A model generated the notes under the pieces. The model ran no database searches, had not been told where the DNA came from, and worked only from the letters and a program-made list of their open reading frames with translations. Shown piece by piece: positions 46,625-56,553 of a stretch of DNA of 64,000 nt. This stretch comes from Marinomonas sp. KMM3893 (GTDB lineage: Bacteria > Pseudomonadota > Gammaproteobacteria > Pseudomonadales > Marinomonadaceae), in assembly GCF_004352855.1 (NCBI RefSeq), contig NZ_SJSC01000006.1, positions 1 to 64,000 on the forward strand, written 5' to 3'. The stretch's first letter is position 1, and the number at the start of each line of letters is the position of its first letter. A program made the translations under genes and the position numbers.

Positions 46625-46684
46625 TGCCCCTAATTAGCAGGGGCAGCAGAAACAAAAAAGGTGGTCAATATGACCACCTTTTTT
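46625..46684. terminator. double hairpin, bidirectional terminator between apt and yfaZ
   Basis: First hairpin: TGCCCCT with AGGGGCA (46625-46645). Second: AAAAAAGGTGGTCA with TGACCACCTTTTTT around ATA (46654-46684), flanked by A- and T-runs so it works on both strands. Confidence 0.9.
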
Positions 46685-46704
46685 ATGCTTAACCCAGTCT
46701 ATTC

Positions 46705-47271
46705 TTAGAATGCGACGGAAGCACCAACGCTAAGACCATCGCTTGTTTCGCGACGCTCATCATTGGTATAAACAGACACTGTGCTGCCGTAGCCAATGTA
46801 AACACGTGTGTTTTGAGTGGTCATGTATTCACCACGAACGTCGTAAGTGTACATGTGATCCAAACGAGACACAGACAAGACTTCAGGAGAGTAATACGCT
46901 GATCCATAAACGCTTAAGCGATTTGCCATTGGGAAGGTGTAACGGTACCAACCACCCAATGCTGCAGCAACCGCCACATCATCGTTTCTGCCGTTCAGGT
47001 TGTTATCCAGCGCATACACACGAACCCCAAGACCAATCTGCAATGGGCCGCTGGTGTCTGTGTCTTGAATGTTTAAGCCAACATAAGCTGAAGAAGTGTC
47101 ATCATCAGAATCGTGCGTGCCGCCAGCCGTCAAGGCGAAAGGCCCCATGTCTAGGCTCACATCAGCTTTAGCTAAATCATTGGTTAAGCTCACGCCTGCG
47201 TTAGACGCCAACACCATGGATGAACTTAAAATACCCGCTGTTAGCAGTAAGGCCTTATTCGTTAGATTCAT
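46705..47271 (-). CDS. YfaZ-family outer-membrane protein
   Basis: 188 residues from ATG 47271 (an ATG at 47277 is also possible). A signal peptide (MNLTNKALLLTAGILSSSMV, cleaved near LAS-NA) is followed by alternating beta strands such as SAYVGLNIQ, LQIGLGVRVYALD and NTRVYIGYG, ending in a terminal aromatic (GASVAF), which suits a small beta-barrel. The function of YfaZ is not established. It starts about 11 bp after ttcA, in the same direction. Confidence 0.82.
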   Translation of the reverse strand: MNLTNKALLLTAGILSSSMVLASNAGVSLTNDLAKADVSLDMGPFALTAGGTHDSDDDTSSAYVGLNIQDTDTSGPLQIGLGVRVYALDNNLNGRNDDVAVAAALGGWYRYTFPMANRLSVYGSAYYSPEVLSVSRLDHMYTYDVRGEYMTTQNTRVYIGYGSTVSVYTNDERRETSDGLSVGASVAF

Positions 47272-47282
47272 TTCCATTAATC

Positions 47283-48119
47283 CTATATTGAGATGATGTT
47301 TAACTTGTTGAAAGCATCTTCTGATTGCTTTAATTCTTTAAAGTCGAATAACTCAGTATCAGCAAGGTGAGAAGGAACGACATTCTGCATTGCTGTAAAC
47401 ATAATATCCGTACGACCTGGGTACTCTTTATCCCATTGCTGAAGCATATCTTTTACCACTTGTCTTTGCAGGTTCTGTTGGGAACCACACAAATTACAAG
47501 GAATAATTGGGTAAGACTTTGCGGTAGCAAAGGCTTCAATGTCCTTCTCTTTGCAATAAGCCAAAGGACGAATAACCACATGCTTGCCATCATCGCTAAG
47601 CAACTTAGGTGGCATTGATTTTAACTTACCACCAAAAAACATATTTAAAAAGAGGGTTTCTAAGATGTCATCTCTGTGGTGACCCAGGGCAATCTTAGTG
47701 GCGCCAATTTCTTCTGCAAATCCGTACAGGGAACCTCGTCTTAAACGTGAGCATAAGCCGCATGTGGTCTTTCCTTCAGGAACAATTTCTTTAACGATAC
47801 TGTAGGTATCGCGTTCCAAGATATGGAAATCCACCCCTTGCTCTTCTAAATAAGCCGGTAAAATATGCTCAGGAAAGCCGGGTTGCTTTTGGTCTAAATT
47901 GACCGCAACGAGTTCGAAATTAATCGGTGCACTGGCTTGTAAATTACGAAGAATTTCAAGCATTGTGTATGAGTCTTTACCGCCAGACAAACACACCATT
48001 ACCTTATCACCCTCTTCAATCATATTGAAGTCTGCGATGGCCTGACCTGTTTGTCTGCGTAAGCGTTTTTGGAGCTTGTTAAGCTCGGCTTTTTCTTTGG
48101 GTTTGCTAGTAAAATCCAT
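47283..48119 (-). CDS. ttcA: tRNA 2-thiocytidine synthetase TtcA
   Basis: Makes 2-thiocytidine at position 32 of tRNA. The PP-loop is [13 protein letters not shown] and there are two cysteine motifs ([12 protein letters not shown] and [14 protein letters not shown]) for its iron-sulfur cluster. ATG 48119 (278 residues) gives the family N-terminus; the longer frame to 48179 is not conserved-looking. It is close to fnr, as in several gammaproteobacteria. Confidence 0.95.
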   Translation of the reverse strand: MDFTSKPKEKAELNKLQKRLRRQTGQAIADFNMIEEGDKVMVCLSGGKDSYTMLEILRNLQASAPINFELVAVNLDQKQPGFPEHILPAYLEEQGVDFHILERDTYSIVKEIVPEGKTTCGLCSRLRRGSLYGFAEEIGATKIALGHHRDDILETLFLNMFFGGKLKSMPPKLLSDDGKHVVIRPLAYCKEKDIEAFATAKSYPIIPCNLCGSQQNLQRQVVKDMLQQWDKEYPGRTDIMFTAMQNVVPSHLADTELFDFKELKQSEDAFNKLNIISI

Positions 48120-48227
48120 GATCCACACGTGTATAAAACGAAATGCGACTATCTTACTATACAGTCCTCCCAGTCGCATTAAAAAACATCTGCTCTTACC
48201 CCATGGAGGTCACAAACCTCTCATTAA

Positions 48228-48755
48228 TTATTCTTTCAAGAAATAAAGTGGAGAGCGACACAGCTTGCAAATGTATTCGGTGCCCTTCTTCGCTCGGTTA
48301 TGACGATGGGCTGTGAAAGTATGGATTTGGCACTGGCATTGATAGCGGAAGGCTTTTTTTGGTAAGGGAACCTCAAAGTTATGGGTTCGGTTTGGCTCAA
48401 GATGAAACACCTTTTTCATCACAGCTTGCCACTCTTTACCATGGGGGCGAACTTCATGACCATAAATTTGGTAAACAATGATATGCGCGACTTCATGGGG
48501 TACCACTGTCTCCAGAAAAAGCGCGGTATTTTGCTGCAGCATAAAAAGGTTAAAGCGCACCTCATTTTTGTGCAGATGCGCGGTACCAGCAGCCCGCCCT
48601 CTCTGCTTTAAATTACAGCTTGGCGGGTCAAAATGTTTACCAAAGAAAACATCCGCTTGCTGCATACACAAGGTCACTTTGTGCTGAATTTGTGCCGCCA
48701 GTGACGCGCTATCGTCTAGATCAAGAGGGGGTTGCTGTTGCCTACTCGCAAGCAT
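48228..48755 (-). CDS. sprT: SprT-family zinc metalloprotease-like protein
   Basis: 175 residues. The zinc-protease motif is HEVAHIIVY (HExxH), with a further HGKEW segment, and C-terminal cysteines (QCQCQIH, ICKLCRSPLYF) that form a zinc ribbon. Bacterial SprT has no settled function, though eukaryotic SPRTN degrades DNA-protein crosslinks. ATG 48755 has AAGGA upstream; it overlaps the recQ end by 14 bp, so the two are cotranscribed. Confidence 0.9.
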   Translation of the reverse strand: MLASRQQQPPLDLDDSASLAAQIQHKVTLCMQQADVFFGKHFDPPSCNLKQRGRAAGTAHLHKNEVRFNLFMLQQNTALFLETVVPHEVAHIIVYQIYGHEVRPHGKEWQAVMKKVFHLEPNRTHNFEVPLPKKAFRYQCQCQIHTFTAHRHNRAKKGTEYICKLCRSPLYFLKE

Positions 48756-50511
48756 AATCCTGTTCCTTTCTCTCTTCGATGTCATGCAGCAATGGCAGCA
48801 ACGATGCTGCGAAAGCCGCCACAGACTCTTTTGACAAACCCGTTAGCCGACTTAGTGAAGCAATAGAATTAGGTTTGTGTTGGTAAACCTTTCTCAGCTG
48901 ATTGTCGCTTAATGTGTCACTGCCTTGGGATAGCTTCCAACTCTTTAACTTATGCCAAGTGGCCGTTTCTTTAATGCTCTCTTCGCTGTCTAATGTTGGG
49001 TAATACTTCTCTTGTGCCAACAAAATTTGTGCTTGTGATTTCAATACGCTGCGGGCTTTTTCTTTTAGGTGAACACAAAACACCTGAGCTTGATGAACCT
49101 CGATATAATTGAAGGCAATTAAATGACGAATCACCGCTTTCCATTGCGCCTCATTAAGTTCCTTACCTTTGCCAAATAATGACAGTCGCTCCCCCTGTAT
49201 CGCACTCACACCTTTAGTTCTTTTCCCTAATAATACCTGTATCAGCACAGAAAAAGGGCGAATCCCTTTGGTGTGATAAATTAATGACAGCAATTTCTGA
49301 CTGGCGATCGTGGTGTTTTGTTCTGACGAAGGATGCAAGCAGCGATCACAATACCCACAGTTATCAGACGCCTCGCCAAAATGATTGAGCAAGTTTTTAC
49401 GGCGACAGCCTCGACCTTCAATGACTTTGAAAAACGCACTCAGTCGTGCCGATTTATCCCCATCTTCGTGATCCTGAAAGGCGCTAAATTGCTGAGCATT
49501 AAGCATGTCTTGTAAGCCGTAAAGCAACAAGGCTTTGGCGGGCTTGCCATCGCGCCCTGCGCGGCCTATTTCTTGAAAGTAAGCCTCGGGGCTGTCTGGT
49601 AAATCCACATGCACGACAAATCGAATATAAGCAATATCAATGCCCATTCCATAAGCGGTGGTGGCCACCATGATCAATCCCTTTTCCGTCGAGAATCGTT
49701 TATGGCTAAGCTGTCTGTCCCTGTCGCTCATAGCCGCATGATACGCCAAGCTTGGCAAACCAAGTTGATTTAACCAGTTTGCGAGTTGTTCTGTTTTCTT
49801 GCGGGAACGACAATAAATGATGCCACTTTCCCCTGCCATTTCATTGTGCAGAAAATACAGGACTTGTAGCTTGGATTTTCTTTTCTGAGCAATTTGAATT
49901 TCGATGTTTTTTCGGTCAAAGCTGCCCTTTAACACTAGGCTATTGGTCATTTCTAACGAGGTTTGAATAACCCGAATGGTTGCCTCATCGACCGTGCCGG
50001 TTAACGCAATAATAGGCACATCAGGAAAACGCTGTCTAAGCTGTCCAAGTTGCCCATATTCTGGTCTAAAGGAGCCACCCCACTGCGTAATACAATGGGC
50101 TTCATCAATGGCAAACAGAGAAATAGACATACTGTCTAGAAAGCTCATAACAGAAGGTTGTACGAGCTTTTCAGGGGATAAGAACAAGAGGTCAATGTGG
50201 TTATTACGCAATGCCCAAACCAGATCATCGTGTTCACTAGGCTGCAAATTGGCATTCAGGAAATGGGCATTGATGCCTTTTTCTCTCAGCTCTTCGACTT
50301 GTTGTGACATCAAGGCAATTAAAGGACTAATAATAATCCCAACCCCTTCTCTGATAAGTCCAGCAGATTGATACACTAATGACTTGCCGCCGCCAGTCGG
50401 TGCAGCAAGCAAAACATCTTGGCCTAAGCACAGCGCATCAATAGCTTCTTCCTGTAACGGACGATACTGAAGGTAGCCTAATTTTGAAAGAATGGTGTTC
50501 TTTTGAATCAT
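48742..50511 (-). CDS. recQ: ATP-dependent DNA helicase RecQ
   Basis: A 3'-5' helicase in recombination and repair, 589 residues. Motif 0/I is LQYRPLQEEAI and APTGGGKSL. The DEAH box is in FAIDEAHCITQWGGSFRPEY; note GGS in place of the usual GHD. Helicase C motifs are QEIGRAGRDG, and the RecQ zinc cysteines are CRRKNLLNHFGE and CGYCDRC. The start ATG 50511 avoids overlap with the divergent UPF0149 gene. A short C-terminal helical domain replaces or diverges from a full HRDC. Confidence 0.93.
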   Translation of the reverse strand: MIQKNTILSKLGYLQYRPLQEEAIDALCLGQDVLLAAPTGGGKSLVYQSAGLIREGVGIIISPLIALMSQQVEELREKGINAHFLNANLQPSEHDDLVWALRNNHIDLLFLSPEKLVQPSVMSFLDSMSISLFAIDEAHCITQWGGSFRPEYGQLGQLRQRFPDVPIIALTGTVDEATIRVIQTSLEMTNSLVLKGSFDRKNIEIQIAQKRKSKLQVLYFLHNEMAGESGIIYCRSRKKTEQLANWLNQLGLPSLAYHAAMSDRDRQLSHKRFSTEKGLIMVATTAYGMGIDIAYIRFVVHVDLPDSPEAYFQEIGRAGRDGKPAKALLLYGLQDMLNAQQFSAFQDHEDGDKSARLSAFFKVIEGRGCRRKNLLNHFGEASDNCGYCDRCLHPSSEQNTTIASQKLLSLIYHTKGIRPFSVLIQVLLGKRTKGVSAIQGERLSLFGKGKELNEAQWKAVIRHLIAFNYIEVHQAQVFCVHLKEKARSVLKSQAQILLAQEKYYPTLDSEESIKETATWHKLKSWKLSQGSDTLSDNQLRKVYQHKPNSIASLSRLTGLSKESVAAFAASLLPLLHDIEERKEQDYACE

Positions 50512-50605
50512 TCGTGAATTATCTCTTAACCATGGGGATTGTGCATCGATTTTTAGCGCCCTTTTCGCTAAAATCGCAGACTTATTTAGTATTAGGAATT
50601 GTAAA

Positions 50606-51256
50606 ATGGCACACCAACCTCTTGATGATCTTGAGTTAGACACACTAGAAGCGTTTTTGGAGTCAGATCGGGTTCATGAAGAATGTCAGAACTTCGTTAT
50701 GGCGCACGGTTTTTTAACCGCATTAGCAATCTGTCCTTTTACTATTTCTGAAGAACAGTGGCTTCCTGTTATTTTTGAAGACACTCCGGACTTCGAAACA
50801 GAAAAGCAACAGAAACAGATACTGCAACTGCTTAGTCGCTTGTCACTAGACATCCAGAAAGAGCTTGAATCAGAAGATGAATTCGTCATCCCTTGCGAAA
50901 TTGAAATGGGGTCATCCGCCGAAGAGCTAAGTGAGCTCCAAGAATGGGCTACGGGCTTTATGGAAGGCGTTTTCATGACCGAACAACATTGGTTTGAGTC
51001 AGAAAAAGAAGAAGTCATTGCTGAGCTTTTATTGCCGATTATGGTCGCTTCAGATCTTTTTGATGACGAAGAAGTTGTGCAGATTCGTCAGAGCGAAAAA
51101 CTCACACAATCTTGCATCGAACAAATTCCAGACGTAGTAACCGATCTTTTCCTTGTCCTACGAACAGAGCCAGAAAAACAGCGCGCGCCGGCAAAATCAA
51201 AACACGCTGGTAACAAACAAAATGGCAATAAAAACAAGAAAAACAAAAAGCGCTAA
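50606..51256 (+). CDS. UPF0149 (YecA/YgfB-like) family protein
   Basis: 216 residues. The N-terminal about 170 residues (LDTLEAFLESD, then FVMAHGFLTALAICPF and WATGFMEGVFM) match the all-helical UPF0149 family. The C-terminus is a strongly basic Lys/Asn tail (KHAGNKQNGNKNKKNKKR) without the SEC-C zinc motif seen in YecA. AGGA is 8 bp before the ATG. It is divergent from recQ, with 94 bp between starts. Function unknown. Confidence 0.85.
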   Translation: MAHQPLDDLELDTLEAFLESDRVHEECQNFVMAHGFLTALAICPFTISEEQWLPVIFEDTPDFETEKQQKQILQLLSRLSLDIQKELESEDEFVIPCEIEMGSSAEELSELQEWATGFMEGVFMTEQHWFESEKEEVIAELLLPIMVASDLFDDEEVVQIRQSEKLTQSCIEQIPDVVTDLFLVLRTEPEKQRAPAKSKHAGNKQNGNKNKKNKKR

Positions 51257-51282
51257 CCCTGTCTAATAAGGTAAGCACCCTC

Positions 51283-51312
51283 TAAAAGCGGCCACATCTA
51301 AGGCCGCTTTTT
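51283..51312. terminator. bidirectional terminator between UPF0149 and the phosphatase gene
   Basis: AAAAGCGGCC pairs with GGCCGCTTTT around ACATCTAA, with A- and T-runs on either side. It touches the stop codon of the reverse-strand gene. Confidence 0.88.
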
Positions 51313-52454
51313 TATACCTTTCGAATGGCGACCAAGGTAATGTCATCAAGCTGTTCAGATTTCCCTTGAAAGGCCGCCAAATGCGCCTCCATGGCTTCCT
51401 GTGCTTTCGCCAAATCTTGATCCGCATAAGACGATACCACCAAAGCCTCCATGGCGTTTGAGCCTAACATCTCATGATCGGCGTTCTTTAACTCAACAAT
51501 GCCATCAGAAGCGATCACCAAGGTATCCAATTCATCGATATGAGCGATTTCTATGCTCGTTTCAAATTCATTGACACCAAGAATCCCTAAAGGCATGTGA
51601 GAAGACGCTATGTAGTCGACAGAATTATCAGCGCGGCGAATATAGCCATTAGGCATACCCCCTCCCCAATATTCAATCACTCCAGACGGTCTTATTAAAA
51701 TAATATAGGCGGCGCAAAACATGTAATCCGGCAAAATATTTAACAGAATTCTGTTCAGCTGAATAGCAAGATCCGCCAGGCCAACATGGTGGTCAACACC
51801 GTCAAAAAACGCTTGCGCAACCGGCAATGCGCCAATAGAAGCAGACAAACCGTGACCGGTAAAATCCCCAACAAACACAACTCTCGCGCCGTCTGATCGT
51901 GTACAGGCTAAGGCTAAATCACCGTTAAAATTGGTGGCGGATAGGCGCGTAATGGCCAATTTTTGACTGGGTCGCTCACTGCGCGTCAAAATGTGATCCA
52001 ACACCTGATGAGCCATCTTATGCTCGCGCTCAATCATCGCTTGATAAAAAGTAAGCTCGCGATTTTTCCGATACATTTCTTGTATCAAATGGATTTGTCT
52101 TTTGTGGGTGCTAATGCGGGTGCTAAAAAGCATTTCATTAAAGGGCTTAGGAATAAAGTCGTCAGCCCCTGCTTTAAAGCACGCGTTCATCACAGCATCA
52201 GAAATATGAGAGGTAAGAAAAATAATGGGCACAAAGCGTTCTGGGTCGAGCGCTTTCAATCTCTTGGCAAGCTCTTGTCCGCTTCCCCCCTGAAGAACAA
52301 CCTCTAGAGTCACAATGTCCGGCTTGTGCTCTTCATAGGACTTAATCGCTTCATCATACGAGGAGGCCGTGATGACCTCCATGTCCTCTTTTTGAGCACA
52401 TATAGAAACAATTTCTTGATAAACAGGTTCGCTATCTACGCATAAAAGTTTCAT
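51312..52454 (-). CDS. response regulator with PP2C/SpoIIE phosphatase output (HsbR-like)
   Basis: 380 residues. The N-terminal receiver domain (1-120) is followed by a short coiled-coil link and a C-terminal SpoIIE/RsbU-type Ser/Thr phosphatase with FVGDFTGHGLSA, GGGMPNGY and ASDGIVEL metal motifs. At the phosphorylation site the expected Asp is glutamate, E51 (IVTLEVVLQGG); the other receiver residues D7, T80 and K102 are kept. The next gene upstream encodes a STAS protein, the likely substrate. This pair resembles HsbR-HsbA of Pseudomonas. It is the last gene of a seven-gene run. Confidence 0.88.
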   Translation of the reverse strand: MKLLCVDSEPVYQEIVSICAQKEDMEVITASSYDEAIKSYEEHKPDIVTLEVVLQGGSGQELAKRLKALDPERFVPIIFLTSHISDAVMNACFKAGADDFIPKPFNEMLFSTRISTHKRQIHLIQEMYRKNRELTFYQAMIEREHKMAHQVLDHILTRSERPSQKLAITRLSATNFNGDLALACTRSDGARVVFVGDFTGHGLSASIGALPVAQAFFDGVDHHVGLADLAIQLNRILLNILPDYMFCAAYIILIRPSGVIEYWGGGMPNGYIRRADNSVDYIASSHMPLGILGVNEFETSIEIAHIDELDTLVIASDGIVELKNADHEMLGSNAMEALVVSSYADQDLAKAQEAMEAHLAAFQGKSEQLDDITLVAIRKV

Positions 52455-52466
52455 ATAATCCGTTAT

Positions 52467-52769
52467 TTACCGTATCTCAAAGCGTTTATCAAAGCGTGAA
52501 ATCATCAAAATATTTTTAATAAAATCATTCGCACCTTTTAGCTCAATAGTCGCACCTTCTCCTAATGCGTTTTTCATACTCAACAGCATCCCAAGCGCAG
52601 CACTGTCTAAGTACTCTACCTGGCTAAGATCCACAATAAAGTGGTGCTGTTCACCAATGAACCCTGAATAGGCTTCTCGAAAATCGTGAAACAACGAAAA
52701 GTCGAAGCTGCCTAGTATTGATAGTTCAATGGCATTGCTTGCCTTGTTGACCGTAACTGAAATACTCAT
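52467..52769 (-). CDS. STAS-domain anti-sigma/anti-anti-sigma antagonist (HsbA-like)
   Basis: 100 residues, a single STAS domain. The phosphorylatable serine is S56 in VEYLDSAALGMLLSMK. It lies 12 bp before the PP2C response-regulator gene, so dephosphorylation of S56 by that protein is the likely switch. In Pseudomonas HsbA partners a kinase-type anti-sigma factor and affects motility and biofilm; no kinase gene is seen in this window. Confidence 0.88.
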   Translation of the reverse strand: MSISVTVNKASNAIELSILGSFDFSLFHDFREAYSGFIGEQHHFIVDLSQVEYLDSAALGMLLSMKNALGEGATIELKGANDFIKNILMISRFDKRFEIR

Positions 52770-52797
52770 ATTTTTATCGAGCCGCTATAAAAAAACA

Positions 52798-53109
52798 TCA
52801 CTCGCGCTCGCCTCCATGGCATTTGGGTGAAAAAGGCGCTGTTTTTTCGCGCTCTAGCCATTCATCTACTGTGTATAAATGAAGCGCTAACGCATGTATT
52901 TTTGGCATTTGTTCTGTTAAAACACCATATACCAGCTGATGGCGCTGCACCAGTCTTTTGCCTAAAAAGGCATCACTGGCCAATACCAGCTTGAAGTGAG
53001 ATTCACTTCCCGCTGGTACGTTGTGCATGTAACTTTCGTTTTCAAGAGAGAGGAATTCGATGCCGAATGCAGCACGAATCGCCTCTTCTATTTCATTTTG
53101 AATTTTCAT
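52798..53109 (-). CDS. bolA: BolA-family regulator / Fe-S assembly protein
   Basis: 103 residues, very close to E. coli BolA by eye (ESYMHNVPAGSESHFKLVL, then RLVQRHQLVYGVL and ALALHLYTVDEW). The conserved histidine in VQRHQLVY and that in HALALH fit the glutaredoxin-partner iron-sulfur role. BolA also acts as a morphology and biofilm regulator. It starts 10 bp after the SMC-type gene and 28 bp before the STAS gene. Confidence 0.93.
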   Translation of the reverse strand: MKIQNEIEEAIRAAFGIEFLSLENESYMHNVPAGSESHFKLVLASDAFLGKRLVQRHQLVYGVLTEQMPKIHALALHLYTVDEWLEREKTAPFSPKCHGGERE

Positions 53110-53119
53110 ACTTATCTCG

Positions 53120-56100
53120 TTATACCGGGCTTAGTTCAGGCTCAGCCTCAGAGTTGCCGTTCAATAAGGTCTTGCCTTTCTCTTTAGGGTAAGCAACATC
53201 AATTGAAACAGCACCACCTTCACGCCATACACTGATAACCGTGTCCATATTGGCGGCCATAACAGCACGTTTGTCGTCAGGTGCCGCCGCAATAACCTGC
53301 AAGCCAATGTCTTTCATAAAGCCCATACAAGTCGACGTTTTGACCATATCGATTTTGTTAAAGGCTTCATCGAACATTGCCAATGAGAAGCCACCGACAA
53401 TATCGCCTTCTGGGGTTTCTCGCAGGCGATAAGTCGTAGACAGTGCCGCCGCAATAGCAAGGTAGAAAGGAATTTGGTGCTCACCACCAGACCCTGTTTG
53501 GATACGCTGACTTAAGGTGGTTTTCTTATTGCCTTCTTCATCCAGAATGTCGACTTCGAAATTATAGAATTTACGGTAATCCGCAAGGTCTTGTTGTTTC
53601 TCGTCATCAGTGATCAATTCTTGGATGGCGGTAATGGCGCGAATGTGTTCTGGGTCGCCAGTCGCTTCTGGGTCAAACAACCCACCAACGTTCGCTTGGT
53701 CTTGTGCACTAAAGCGCTCAACCAAATCCAAAATGTCCTTCATGTCACCATTTGGGTAATAACGGAACTGATAGGTTTCTTGGTTAAAGGGACGACGTTT
53801 AAGGCTGTGGTTAAGCTCACGAATAATGTGCGCCACTTGATCGAGGGAATCTTTCAGTTTGGAAACGTAATCTGAACGGAAGGTCTCTTCCGCCTCACGA
53901 CGCGCCAATTCCGCTCGTTTCGCGTATTTAGCCAACTCTGTTTCACTTAACACATCAATTTGATAAGACACATAATGCTGGAACTCTTCAAATTTAGACT
54001 CTAAATAGTCCAACTGAATATCATTGTCTATATTGGCTTGATGGTATTTAGCATAGTGATCCGCCACTTCCTTACGCACTTTCTGATCGAAGTTACGCAC
54101 CTTATCTTCGGCTTTTTCGGCTCGGCTAATCGCTTCTTTGTAAATAGCGGCACCATTCACCATGCTGCTTTCCAACAAGGCGTAACGCTCACTGGCGAAC
54201 TCGGCATTGTACAAGGGACTCGATGTTAGACGACTACGCTCTTCGTCAAGGGCGGCCAGCGCGGAACTTAGCTGGTTTTTCTGAGTGTTCAAGGCGCCGT
54301 ATTGCTCAGCAATTTGCTGACGTTCACGGTCCAATTTTTTCTGATCCAGCTCAACCGTTGAAATGCGCGCTTTTAGACCTTCGATCTTTTCTTGAAGGTC
54401 CTTATCATCGTGCTGTTGTAGCTGGGCAATTTCTGCTTCCACATGACTCAACTCTTGAGCAATGCGAGTCACTGTGTGGCTGGCGCTGTTTAATGACTCA
54501 ACGTCAAATTGATTGTTTGCTATCACTCGGCCTAACAAGTTATCCGCTTGCTCTAAGCGCTGGTCGACTTTTAAGTGGGCCATGAGTTCGCCGCTTAGCG
54601 TTGCAAGCTGCTGCTCGCGAGACTCACGCATGCCTTCGGTATTAATACCAACCATCATGTGCGAGGTAAAACGGATCGTCGAAATGGTCCCAGACAATTT
54701 CAACATGCCGTCAGCGGTCATTGCGCTGTCTTCGCGCAATAGCTCACGCTCTGTTTCGACCGGCAAAATACCGCCCAATCGACGATTCAGATACGCTTGT
54801 GCGTGGTCGTTATTGCAGCGAATAAATTTAAGCGCAGATTTATGATTGCCGCGGTTTAACCACAATCGAGTTTGCGTGGTATCAATGACTCGACAACCCA
54901 TCAATTGGCGACGGTGTGCACGGAAAATTCGAATCGCCTCTTCCGCATCATCTGGTTCAACAATCAAGGCTTCACGCTGAGCGCCTAAATACCCTTCGAT
55001 CGCGTCTTGCCATTTGCGGTCGGTGACTTCGGCTAAGTGACTTAACGGTGTGGCTGTGATGTTGGCGTCATTTAATAAGCTGATCAAGCGACGAGTGTTT
55101 TGAGAAAGTGGGCTAACCCCTCCTTTCAAGGAAGACACGTCAGACTCTAATTGCTTACACTCATCTTTCAAATTCAAGATGGTGCGGTTCAACTCTGAAC
55201 GTTGTCTAAAGACAAGAGACTTTTCGGTGTCCAACGTCTTATTGAGCGTGCTCAGAATTTGCGTGAGAGGCTTTAGGTTGCCTTCAATCTTACCCTCAGC
55301 GCTGATCAAGCCGCTGTGCTTCTCCATTTCTGCGACAATGGCATTGGTTTCAGCAGAAAGAAAATCAGCAAAACCTTTAAGAGACGACAACAAGAGTGTC
55401 ATCTGGTGCGCTTGAATGATGGCTTTTTGATCTTGCTGACTCTGCAGCGTTAAGAATTTTTTGTTCTGCTCTAATTGCTGAAGCTTTAAGCCAACATCGG
55501 AATGCTCATATTGCTGCTCCAGACGAATAAGTTGACCTTGCAGTTGCTTTAACAAGCTGCTTTGTGTGGTCAATTGTTCGTCTATTTCTTCTTCACGCTC
55601 TTTGTGTAACTCGTATTGATCTTGGATATCGTCTTGCTTAGTGCCAAGCTCATCAAAGCGTGCTTCCGTTGCTATCCAATGGTAATTCACCGCAGATTGC
55701 TCTTGTTGCAGCTTTTTCTCACAATCTTGCTGAATCAGCTTAAGATCGTCGATTCGCTTTGCCACCTCAAGCGTTTTGCTCTCTAGTTGACGATATTCGT
55801 GCAGCGATTTTTGATACGCCCCTACTTGCAATGGCGCTTCGGCAAGAACGAAATCTTGAACAAAACGAGTCGGTGAGGCAATAGGCACAAATTTCAGCGC
55901 ATTTTTGAAGTTCTTCAAAAAGCCATCTAAGGTGATCAAATGATCCGCACTTGGGCTTAATTCTTCTAGGTAGCGATTAATATATTGGGTTGCAGACGCA
56001 CTGCCAGACTTGATGTAAGGGTCGAAACAAATCTTTTTCATCGCCTCGCGAACTTCGATCCAAGGCTTGGCTTTGTAGCTTTTGCCTTCCATTGCATCGA

Positions 56101-56542
56101 TAAAATCATCACGTCGCACACCATAATTAGGCAATACAAAGCGGCCTAAAATGTCTTCTTCTGGCGATGCTAAAGACGCGCTTAAGCAGAGTCCGACCGT
56201 AGATTCCTTGCCGGTTACACTGTCCTCAAAGACGAGACCAAGGTAACTGATTGCGTCTTGTCTTGGCTGAGTGCCACTGGACTTATTATTGACTTGCCCT
56301 GCGTCTATCATGCCCAAAATGTATGAGCGGATACTACGACCGCTGGCTTTACCATCGTTGGCACTGGCGTTGTAATTAAGGTGACGCTTACTGGCCCCGG
56401 TCAATACCGTTTGAATGGCATCCAACAAGGAGGACTTACCAGACCCAGTAGGTCCGATAATGGCGGTATTACCGCGGATATTGATTTCTTCTGCCCCTAG
56501 TAGGTACCAGTTAACCAATACAATTCGATTTAACTTTTTCAT
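53120..56542 (-). CDS. SMC-like condensin ATPase (MksB / JetC type)
   Basis: 1140 residues. The N-terminal Walker A is GPTGSGKS (30-37). Long coiled coils (about 240-470 and 620-900) flank a hinge-like centre. The C-terminal head has the ABC signature GSGGEHQ (about 1017-1023) and Walker B AMFDEAFNKID (about 1055-1065). This is MukB-like rather than canonical SMC, and with the two genes upstream it makes a complete MukBEF-type condensin. In Wadjet systems a fourth gene, the TOPRIM nuclease jetD/mksG, normally follows; here bolA does. Acts on DNA by loop extrusion according to work on the family. Confidence 0.9.
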   Translation of the reverse strand: MKKLNRIVLVNWYLLGAEEINIRGNTAIIGPTGSGKSSLLDAIQTVLTGASKRHLNYNASANDGKASGRSIRSYILGMIDAGQVNNKSSGTQPRQDAISYLGLVFEDSVTGKESTVGLCLSASLASPEEDILGRFVLPNYGVRRDDFIDAMEGKSYKAKPWIEVREAMKKICFDPYIKSGSASATQYINRYLEELSPSADHLITLDGFLKNFKNALKFVPIASPTRFVQDFVLAEAPLQVGAYQKSLHEYRQLESKTLEVAKRIDDLKLIQQDCEKKLQQEQSAVNYHWIATEARFDELGTKQDDIQDQYELHKEREEEIDEQLTTQSSLLKQLQGQLIRLEQQYEHSDVGLKLQQLEQNKKFLTLQSQQDQKAIIQAHQMTLLLSSLKGFADFLSAETNAIVAEMEKHSGLISAEGKIEGNLKPLTQILSTLNKTLDTEKSLVFRQRSELNRTILNLKDECKQLESDVSSLKGGVSPLSQNTRRLISLLNDANITATPLSHLAEVTDRKWQDAIEGYLGAQREALIVEPDDAEEAIRIFRAHRRQLMGCRVIDTTQTRLWLNRGNHKSALKFIRCNNDHAQAYLNRRLGGILPVETERELLREDSAMTADGMLKLSGTISTIRFTSHMMVGINTEGMRESREQQLATLSGELMAHLKVDQRLEQADNLLGRVIANNQFDVESLNSASHTVTRIAQELSHVEAEIAQLQQHDDKDLQEKIEGLKARISTVELDQKKLDRERQQIAEQYGALNTQKNQLSSALAALDEERSRLTSSPLYNAEFASERYALLESSMVNGAAIYKEAISRAEKAEDKVRNFDQKVRKEVADHYAKYHQANIDNDIQLDYLESKFEEFQHYVSYQIDVLSETELAKYAKRAELARREAEETFRSDYVSKLKDSLDQVAHIIRELNHSLKRRPFNQETYQFRYYPNGDMKDILDLVERFSAQDQANVGGLFDPEATGDPEHIRAITAIQELITDDEKQQDLADYRKFYNFEVDILDEEGNKKTTLSQRIQTGSGGEHQIPFYLAIAAALSTTYRLRETPEGDIVGGFSLAMFDEAFNKIDMVKTSTCMGFMKDIGLQVIAAAPDDKRAVMAANMDTVISVWREGGAVSIDVAYPKEKGKTLLNGNSEAEPELSPV

Positions 56543-56553
56543 GTCTTGGCCCT

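Noticed and set aside
50512..50643. Longer RecQ N-terminus
   Set aside because: It overlaps the divergent UPF0149 coding region, and RecQ family similarity begins at about 50511.
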